From assembly GCA_024691125.1 (NCBI GenBank), contig JAILNV010000114.1, forward strand, positions 1 through 48,498: DNA of 48,498 nucleotides. Direction: 5' to 3'. The notes under the pieces were generated by a model. It did no database searches. It saw only the letters and a program-made list of their open reading frames with translations, and was not told where the DNA came from. The translations under genes and the position numbers were made by a program. Below are positions 42,830 to 48,498 of the stretch, piece by piece. The stretch comes from Lachnospiraceae bacterium (GTDB lineage Bacteria; Bacillota; Clostridia; Lachnospirales; Lachnospiraceae). Each line of letters begins with the position of its first letter. Positions within the stretch are counted from its first letter, which is position 1.

Positions 42830-44327
42830 TATAAATGAAGCTCTGCAGTATAACGAAAGCGAGTATGATCTCTACCTTGCCCAGATGAACGAACTGCTAA
42901 GTCTGCCCTATATAAGTGATTCGGACAAAGGACATATATATGAGCGCATGGCTCAGATCCACAAATTCAAAGGCGATACCCTGAGCTTCTATCATACAAT
43001 GGGCAATGCCCTCTATTATCTCGAAAAAGGCGGCAACAAAAGCATCGCCGTAAATATCTATGAGGATATAGCCAATTACTATATCACAGACTGCAATTAC
43101 GAACAGGCTGATAAAATACTGCAGAATGTATACAGCATGGGTCCTCTCAGTGAAATAGACGATCCGCAGGTAAGGTCATATGCCTACAGGATAGAAGCCA
43201 TACTTGCAAGGCAGGCTGGAGATACCGTTTCTGCCATGGATAATATCGCGGAATCCGATAGGATCCTTGAAACTAATACCGAACAGTTCTGGTACGCCTC
43301 ATATGTTGCGATCAATGATGCTGTAAGAGCGGGAATCCTGCTTGATGACGGCAAGATCGCGGAAGCGCGGGATATAATTGAAATGTATAAGGACAGCGAT
43401 TTCTTTTCGGTTCCGATATATGCCGACATCATGACCCGCGATTTTGTTCTGCCCTATTATGAAACAGCCTGTAAGCTTGCTGCATATGAAGGAAATGATG
43501 CTTATCTCCTTAAACTTCTGGACAGGTGTTCCAAAGCCGGCTCGCAATACGGCTTCAAAAGAAAAGTACTGAGCATCATACTTGACATTCTGAACGGAGA
43601 TTACGATCTGTCGGCAGATACGCAGAAATTGCTTAATGAAAAAACCCTCCTTATCTATTCAGGGATAACAAAGGAACAGAGTGATGAATATGCCGCAATG
43701 ATAAATTCACCGCTCGAAAACGGAATTCAGGAACAGCGGGATATTGAGGAGAATCAGCATGAAAGGACAGTAGAGCTCAGGATATTTATTCTGGCAGCAT
43801 TTCTTTCGGTTATCATAATAATCGTTCTGGTTCTTGTCATAAGGCACAGCCTTACCGATCCTCTTACAGGTATCGGCAACCGCCGCGCACTGGATCATTA
43901 CCTGCTGTTACTGAGGCTGTTCGGCATAAACATACATGCTCTTATGATCGATGCGGACGATTTCAAGAATGTAAATGATACCTACGGACATGATCAGGGT
44001 GATGTCGTCCTCAAGCGGATAGGCGCGCTCCTTAAAGCCATGCAGACCGTCAGAAACCGGGGCTTCAGATATGGCGGCGAGGAATTTGTGATGGTCATAA
44101 AAAGTCTTGACAGGAATACCGCACTGCGAATAGCCGAGAATATACGGCGGGATATGGAATGGCAGACCTGGGATTTTCCGCGCAGGGTAACTGTAAGCAT
44201 AGGTGTTTCATCAGGAAATGCATCCATGGATACCGTCCGCCTTGCCGATGAATGTATGTATCATTCCAAGGCGAACGGAAAGAATGCCGTATCATACGAA
44301 TCAAACGGGAGAAAGATGAAGCTGTAA
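42765..44327 (+). CDS. TPR-GGDEF diguanylate cyclase, N-terminus frameshifted
   Basis: The open frame encodes helical tetratricopeptide-like repeats (about 20-330; for example GHIYERMAQIHKFKGDTLSF and ANYYITDCNYEQADKIL), one membrane helix (about 343-365, LRIFILAAFLSVIIIIVLVLV), and a cytosolic GGDEF domain with DADDFKNVNDTYGHDQGD and YGGEEF, a functional variant. No RxxD inhibitory site precedes it. The TPR part would lie outside the cell, as in similar Lachnospiraceae proteins, if the N-terminal helix from 42692 is restored. In this frame the start is unclear: TTG 42765 or ATG 42810, neither with a ribosome site. It meets mgtE tail to tail with a 6-base gap. Confidence 0.85.
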   Translation: MFTQVITGILPSCALMSVFQLNINEALQYNESEYDLYLAQMNELLSLPYISDSDKGHIYERMAQIHKFKGDTLSFYHTMGNALYYLEKGGNKSIAVNIYEDIANYYITDCNYEQADKILQNVYSMGPLSEIDDPQVRSYAYRIEAILARQAGDTVSAMDNIAESDRILETNTEQFWYASYVAINDAVRAGILLDDGKIAEARDIIEMYKDSDFFSVPIYADIMTRDFVLPYYETACKLAAYEGNDAYLLKLLDRCSKAGSQYGFKRKVLSIILDILNGDYDLSADTQKLLNEKTLLIYSGITKEQSDEYAAMINSPLENGIQEQRDIEENQHERTVELRIFILAAFLSVIIIIVLVLVIRHSLTDPLTGIGNRRALDHYLLLLRLFGINIHALMIDADDFKNVNDTYGHDQGDVVLKRIGALLKAMQTVRNRGFRYGGEEFVMVIKSLDRNTALRIAENIRRDMEWQTWDFPRRVTVSIGVSSGNASMDTVRLADECMYHSKANGKNAVSYESNGRKMKL

Positions 44328-44333
44328 AACCCT

Positions 44334-45671
44334 CTAAATATGCAGCAGATGCGTTGCTATCGTGAAATAGATGGCAAGAGACAGCGCATCGACGATCGTT
44401 GTAATAAAAGGCGAAGCCATAACCGCAGGGTCGAAGCCAATCTTCTGAGCGAACATAGGCAGGGTACAGCCTACGAGCTTGGCAAAAAGCACTGCAAGAA
44501 GAAGCGTGAGACATACGACCAGCGCAACAGGTACCGATACCCTGTCAATAAGCATTATCTTCACGAAATTGGCTACAGCAAGAGTGAGCCCGCACAGGGC
44601 TGCTACTCTGATCTCCTTCCATATAACCCTGAGCATATCTTCGAATTCTATCTCATTAAGCGACAGACCACGGATGATCGTAACCGAAGCCTGCCCTCCC
44701 GCATTTCCACCCGTATCCATAAGCATCGGAATAAAGGCCGTAAGTACGATATATGTCCCCAGCGCATCCTCGTAATGCGTGATTATCTTGCCTGTTACAG
44801 TGGCTGAGATCATGAGAAGCAGCAGCCACGGTATCCTCTTCTTCCACGTTTCGAATACACCGGTCTTCATATACGGCTTGTCCGTGGGAAGGATGGCCGC
44901 CATCTTCTCGATATCCTCCGTTGCCTCTTCCTGCATGATGTCGACAACGTCATCGATGGTGATGATACCGACAAGTCTGTTCTCATTATCCACAACCGGC
45001 ATGGCAGTGAAATCGTACTTGGAAAACAGCTTGGCAACCTCTTCCTGGTCGGTCATGGTATTTACGGAAATGATGTTATCGTTCATGAAGTCCCCGATAA
45101 CCTCATCCGACCTTCGAAGAAGCAGATATCTTAACGAAACGGTTCCGATAAGATGGCGTTCCGTATCCAGGACATAACAGATATTGATCGTTTCCTTGTC
45201 TATTCCGGTCCTGCGTATACGTTCTATCGCCTGAGCAACGGTCAGGTGCACCTTCAGGTCTACGAACTCGACCGTCATTATACTTCCGGCGGAATCCTCA
45301 GGATATCTTAACAGATGGTTTATATCCCTTCTTGTTTCCGCGCTGGCGTTGGCAAGCAGCTTCTTCACCACTCCTGCCGGCATCTCCTCCATAAGGTCTG
45401 TCGCATCATCGGCCATCAGGTTATTTATGATGTTCGCAGCCTCCCTGTCTGTCAGGGCAGTGATTATCATCTGCTCTGTTTCTATAGACAGGTACGCAAA
45501 TACATCTGCCGCCATCGTTTTGGGCAGAATCCTGAATACTCTTATCAGTTCATCCTTTGGTAATTCTTCTATTACGGCAGCTATATCGGCTTCCTGCAGT
45601 TCAGCCAGCTCCTGGCGAAGCTTGGTATACTGCCTGCTGTCAATAAGTTCCTTGATCTCTTCCATAGACAT
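44334..45671 (-). CDS. mgtE: Magnesium transporter MgtE
   Basis: MgtE is a magnesium-gated channel. The 445-aa protein has the N-terminal helical domain (1-130, TDREAANIINNLMADDATDL), two CBS domains (about 135-255; FTAMPVVDNENRLVGIITIDDVV), the plug helix, and five membrane helices with the selectivity motif PMLMDTGGNAGGQASVTIIRG. Start at 45671 behind AGGAGG. Its promoter is near 45990, leaving a leader of about 300 bases with duplicated hairpins and a leader frame; no M-box motif was recognised in it. Confidence 0.95.
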   Translation of the reverse strand: MSMEEIKELIDSRQYTKLRQELAELQEADIAAVIEELPKDELIRVFRILPKTMAADVFAYLSIETEQMIITALTDREAANIINNLMADDATDLMEEMPAGVVKKLLANASAETRRDINHLLRYPEDSAGSIMTVEFVDLKVHLTVAQAIERIRRTGIDKETINICYVLDTERHLIGTVSLRYLLLRRSDEVIGDFMNDNIISVNTMTDQEEVAKLFSKYDFTAMPVVDNENRLVGIITIDDVVDIMQEEATEDIEKMAAILPTDKPYMKTGVFETWKKRIPWLLLLMISATVTGKIITHYEDALGTYIVLTAFIPMLMDTGGNAGGQASVTIIRGLSLNEIEFEDMLRVIWKEIRVAALCGLTLAVANFVKIMLIDRVSVPVALVVCLTLLLAVLFAKLVGCTLPMFAQKIGFDPAVMASPFITTIVDALSLAIYFTIATHLLHI

Positions 45672-45778
45672 GACGATATCCTCCTTTTACTGTTCCCGAT
45701 ATAATGTCGCGGGATGGTAGTTTCTATTGGCGCGTGATGAGGCACATCAGATGTCTGTTTGACTTTACTCTTCTTCAT
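45581..45778 (-). CDS. Possible leader peptide overlapping the mgtE start
   Basis: An ATG at 45778 has a strong AGGAGG eight bases upstream and opens a 65-residue basic peptide (KKSKVKQTSDVPHHAPIETT, later SKRRISSCLWKRSRN). It runs through the mgtE ribosome site and ends 90 bases inside mgtE in another frame. It may be a translated leader that controls mgtE initiation, or only a chance frame behind a good ribosome site. No homologue is known to me. Confidence 0.4.
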   Translation of the reverse strand: MKKSKVKQTSDVPHHAPIETTIPRHYIGNSKRRISSCLWKRSRNLLTAGSIPSFARSWLNCRKPI

Positions 45779-45794
45779 AGAAACCACCTCCTTT

Positions 45795-45903
45795 CTCACT
45801 GCCCACGATTTTATATCGTGGGAGCCCGTCGGCTTTGAGACATCAAAGAAATCCGTCAGGATTTCCACATCTCACTGCCCACGACTTTATATCGTGGGAG
45901 CCC
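45795..45903. repeat. Twin hairpin repeats, IS200/IS605-like palindromes, in the mgtE leader
   Basis: Two 33-base direct repeats (45795-45827 and 45871-45903) differ at one base and are 76 bases apart. Each holds CCCACGA(T/C) with ATCGTGGG, an 8-base hairpin around TTTAT, flanked by CTCACTG and AGCCC. Between them is another perfect hairpin, GAAATCC-GTCA-GGATTTC (plus strand). Two like-oriented subterminal hairpins are typical of IS200/IS605 ends and of their non-autonomous derivatives. No transposase gene is present. Confidence 0.7.
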
Positions 45904-45975
45904 TTTTCTAAGCTAAAGGAAAATATCCTTGAAATGAAAATTCAGCGGACCGTCATTAACACAGCCCACTGAATC

Positions 45976-46004
45976 AGTTTATCAAACCAAAAAAATATCG
46001 TCAA
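45976..46004 (-). promoter_or_regulatory. Promoter of mgtE
   Basis: Minus-strand -35 TTGACG (45999-46004), 17-base spacer, -10 TAAACT (45976-45981). Start near 45969 gives a leader of about 300 bases. A hairpin TTCAGTGG/CCGCTGAA lies at the beginning of this leader. Between 46005 and 46130 I see no further feature. Confidence 0.65.
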
Positions 46005-46130
46005 CCGCAAAATCACAGCTTTCCTGCCAATCACCGGGACAGATTTCCATGCTTTCTCATGCAATCAGCTGTTCTATGCCTCTGCTATGTTTTCCGGATT
46101 AGCCGTATCATATAAAACCTGTGCATGCGA

Positions 46131-47567
46131 TCATCTCTTCCTTTCGGGATAACGCTCGTAGTACAGTCTCTTGTCCTCATACATATTCTCATCGGCATGC
46201 CGCAGCGCAGTCCTGACATTCCTGCTGTCCGGTTCATGGCTATATCCCAGCGCAAAAGAAACGCCCTCATACTTCGCTTCAGCCAATCTTACAAGCTCAA
46301 CCATGTTACGCAGTTCATCTTCTCCCATGCCTTCGACAATTATCGAGAATTCATCGCCTCCGGCTCTGAAGATCGTGCGTTCGTCAAATACCTCCCTCAG
46401 TGCATTGGCTGCATTTCTCAGAAGTTTATCTCCGGCGCTGTGTCCCTCACGGTCGTTCACTACTTTGAGTCCGTTCAGATCCGCGAATACCACTCCGACC
46501 GGATCCGGTTCTTCATTCTCACGGGTACACAGACTGTCTACATAATTATTCATCTCGTTACGGTTCATCACTCCCGTAAGCATATCCCTGGAACTTAAAA
46601 TCCTAAGCCTGTCGACAAGAAGATAGTTACCAAGCTCAGACCCCAGGATAAAAGTCGTAAGCTCAAGCGTTTCTTTAATATCCACAGCTTTATCCGCATT
46701 AAAATTCAGAGCCCAGATATATCCCAACAGCTGATCCTGTGATTTCAACGGAAACAGCGCAATAGAACCTGCTCCGGCACCTACAAGGGATGCATGCCAT
46801 ACAGGGTTGCGTTCCTTTACAACCTCCATATCCTGCTCATTCTTGGCAAGCAGGCAATTGCTCCCTGCTATCGTATCCTCCCAGGAATCCGCAATATCAT
46901 AGAAGCTTTCATCCAGATATGTTTCCATCGGAAGCAGTGTGGAGCCCTCCGCAAATGCCTCGCACATAACACTGCAGGTTCTTTCATACGCATCCATTGT
47001 CAGGATACAGCAGTGCTCAGCATCACACAGCTCACGAATATCCTCTATCACATCCTGTATTGTTCGTTTGAAATCTCCCGTACCTCTTAGTTTGATACAG
47101 GTCTCGAGTACTGCCGACGCCTTTTCCCCGGATATATTGGACATTCTTTCAGAACATGCCTCGAAATTGATCTCCATGATATACATACAGTGTTTTATAT
47201 TTCCCATATCGGGTTCCACCGGAAGAAAAGTCATATTGAACCAGACCGGGATTCTGTCAGGATGAACATATGAATGAAGGCATTTCTTCTTTACGGCTGC
47301 ATTATAGCATGCATCCTCAAAGTTAAGATCCCTTGTAAGATATTCGGTATACTCGGCATTGGGCGTAAATCTGTCGGTCAGCATCTCTGTACCCGGAGAA
47401 GGATGCTCAATTGAATCTATATATGCCTTATTGCCTGTTACTATTCTGAATTTACCCCTCTTTCCGTCACCCAGATCCTCCACAGATACAATACATGCCA
47501 TGACTCCTATGCCGTCAACCACCTTCTGATACTGCTCTATATCCACTTCTCGTAACACCTCTTTCAT
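46131..47567 (-). CDS. PAS-GAF-GGDEF diguanylate cyclase
   Basis: The 478-aa soluble protein has a PAS-like N-terminus (about 10-135), a GAF-like domain (about 150-305; DAEHCCILTMDAYERTCSVM) and a GGDEF domain (VVFADLNGLKVVNDREGHSAGD and RAGGDEF). The Cys pair in the GAF domain might matter for ligand or redox sensing. Catalytic residues are intact and no RxxD site is present (DERT instead). Start at 47567 follows GGAG. It appears monocistronic, transcribed in the same direction as mgtE and divergent from the secreted protein gene. Confidence 0.9.
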   Translation of the reverse strand: MKEVLREVDIEQYQKVVDGIGVMACIVSVEDLGDGKRGKFRIVTGNKAYIDSIEHPSPGTEMLTDRFTPNAEYTEYLTRDLNFEDACYNAAVKKKCLHSYVHPDRIPVWFNMTFLPVEPDMGNIKHCMYIMEINFEACSERMSNISGEKASAVLETCIKLRGTGDFKRTIQDVIEDIRELCDAEHCCILTMDAYERTCSVMCEAFAEGSTLLPMETYLDESFYDIADSWEDTIAGSNCLLAKNEQDMEVVKERNPVWHASLVGAGAGSIALFPLKSQDQLLGYIWALNFNADKAVDIKETLELTTFILGSELGNYLLVDRLRILSSRDMLTGVMNRNEMNNYVDSLCTRENEEPDPVGVVFADLNGLKVVNDREGHSAGDKLLRNAANALREVFDERTIFRAGGDEFSIIVEGMGEDELRNMVELVRLAEAKYEGVSFALGYSHEPDSRNVRTALRHADENMYEDKRLYYERYPERKR

Positions 47568-47737
47568 CGAAACTCCAATTTATCTGACTGATTTGAACAT
47601 GTTCATAATACACTGTATTTATTTAGTATATCATGATTAAAATGCCAATACTATCCTTTTAAGTAAATAAAAAAAGATCCCTGATGAACCGACCTTTTAT
47701 GGCTCATTCAAACAATCCCATCACATGACCTCAACAG

Positions 47738-47766
47738 ATGACAATATAAAAAACCTATGATATTAT
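47738..47766 (+). promoter_or_regulatory. Promoter of the secreted protein gene
   Basis: -35 ATGACA (47738-47743), 17-base spacer, -10 TATTAT (47761-47766), about 75 bases before the ATG. The remainder of 47568-47842 holds no recognisable feature. Confidence 0.55.
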
Positions 47767-47842
47767 GAAATAATACCACTACAATAACCATCCACCACAG
47801 TAAACATTTCCAGTGGATATATAACAAAATTCCGGGAGGTCT

Positions 47843-48498
47843 ATGATGAGCAAAAAACTTTATCTAAGAATTCTTGCGGTCTTTATGGCTGCAGCCATGG
47901 TTTCATCCTCTAATGTTTCTGTCGCTTACGCGGCAGCTTTGGATATGTATCCGGATGGACAGCCGGTACTGTCATCCGAAGACACGGACATACTTACAGA
48001 GGATACACTTATCACGGACGATCCTTTATATGAAGGGTCATCCGATAATCTACTGTCACCGGATGATCCGCAACCGTTAAAGGAAGTTGAAAATATCACC
48101 TCGGTAAATCCACAAGATGAAGGTGCTGCCTCTCCTGATACAGAAGAAGGTAATTCGCCTTCACCCGATACGGATGAAGAAAACGCCGGACCGGACAATG
48201 TCAGTACATCCGTTGTTTTTAATGGAATGCCGGAGGGCTTCTCTTTAAGTGATAAACAGCTAAAGGAGAAGGTCGGACTGCGTTCGCATAAGGTTCCGGA
48301 TACCTTAAGACAGTTGGAAGCCGGATATGACTATGTTGCGAATGAGTTCGTATATCTGACAGATACGGAGGAAGAGGCTGCCCTTATAGCCGCCGCTTAT
48401 AACTCTTCATTAATCGACTATAGTGACGGAGTAGCAGTGGCTAAGCTCCCCGAGGGTATCTCCGTCACAGATGTTATCGATGCAGCTGCATATGACGG
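47843..48498 (+). CDS. Secreted protein, 5' part (probable subtilase propeptide region)
   Basis: The gene runs off the right edge; 218 codons are present. GGGAGG precedes ATG-ATG at 47843. The product has a signal peptide (KKLYLRILAVFMAAAMVSSS, cleavage near AYA-A), an acidic Ser/Asp/Pro-rich linker (about 35-125), and then a region resembling the inhibitory propeptide of Lachnospiraceae S8 proteases (YDYVANEFVYLTDTEEEAAL, IAAAYNSSLIDYSDGVAVAK). The catalytic domain, if present, lies outside the window, so the subtilase assignment is inference. Orientation is divergent from the PAS-GAF-GGDEF gene. Confidence 0.8.
   Translation, partial: MMSKKLYLRILAVFMAAAMVSSSNVSVAYAAALDMYPDGQPVLSSEDTDILTEDTLITDDPLYEGSSDNLLSPDDPQPLKEVENITSVNPQDEGAASPDTEEGNSPSPDTDEENAGPDNVSTSVVFNGMPEGFSLSDKQLKEKVGLRSHKVPDTLRQLEAGYDYVANEFVYLTDTEEEAALIAAAYNSSLIDYSDGVAVAKLPEGISVTDVIDAAAYD

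Noticed and set aside
42600-44327. Leaderless mRNA as a separate finding for the TPR-GGDEF locus
   Set aside because: The -10 element is AT-rich sequence of moderate quality and start-site data would be needed; kept only as a note in the promoter entry.
45795-45903. CRISPR array or M-box magnesium riboswitch
   Set aside because: Only two repeats with a structured interval, and none of the M-box conserved sequence that I know can be found in the leader.
46020-46060. CCGGGACAG sequence as a second REP copy
   Set aside because: It has neither the GGGGACGGTTC core nor a paired arm.

Overview
The window looks like a chromosomal segment of a plant-fibre-degrading Lachnospiraceae (Butyrivibrio/Roseburia-like Firmicute). 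This rests on strong AGGAGG ribosome-binding sites, Lachnospiraceae-type small proteins, a GH10 xylanase beside a GH120-type beta-xylosidase, and many c-di-GMP signalling proteins. I saw no tRNA, rRNA, CRISPR array, prophage or intact insertion sequence. Genus is inference.

Layout. 0-3.9 kb (minus): amino-sugar cluster glmM (with an N-terminal DNA-binding domain) - left-handed beta-helix GlmU-like protein - nagB, preceded by a hairpin and an array of TTGACA boxes. 3.9-13.1 kb (minus): apparent operon trxA - queH - GH10 xylanase - EAL phosphodiesterase - dCache/GGDEF cyclase - GH120 xylosidase. 13.2-15.4 kb (minus): repeat protein - greA family - nucleoid-associated protein. 15.4-15.8 kb: a structured gene-free region, then thrH on plus. 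16.4-19.4 kb: two further diguanylate cyclases, FHA-GGDEF (minus) and a LacI-type sensor-GGDEF (plus). 19.4-20.1 kb (minus): a double-glycine-leader zinc-ribbon small protein with a two-helix membrane protein. 20.2-30.5 kb (minus): cell-wall glucosaminidase with SH3 repeats, a very unusual membrane protein with acidic and prion-like tails, clpC, an 'endosialidase'-type small protein, radA. 30.9-34.4 kb (minus): purE-purM-purN-purD. 34.5-38.5 kb (minus): STAS/anti-sigma kinase pair, pyrE, small membrane protein, M29 aminopeptidase. 38.7-42.6 kb (minus): heterodimeric ABC exporter carrying a palindromic repeat inside one ATPase domain. 42.7-44.3 kb (plus): TPR-GGDEF protein broken by a frameshift near its start. 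44.3-46.0 kb (minus): mgtE with a long leader containing duplicated hairpins. 46.1-47.6 kb (minus): another GGDEF protein. 47.8 kb to the edge (plus): start of a secreted, probably subtilase-type, protein.

Two themes stand out. First, c-di-GMP: five GGDEF proteins with intact (G)G(D/E)EF motifs plus one EAL protein in 48 kb, two of them inside a xylan-degradation operon and one carrying a sugar-repressor-type sensor. Second, mobile or repetitive DNA acting on genes: a REPIN-like palindrome translated in frame inside an ABC transporter, IS200/IS605-like twin hairpins in the mgtE leader, a structured remnant before thrH, and 90-bp tandem repeats encoding a prion-like tail.
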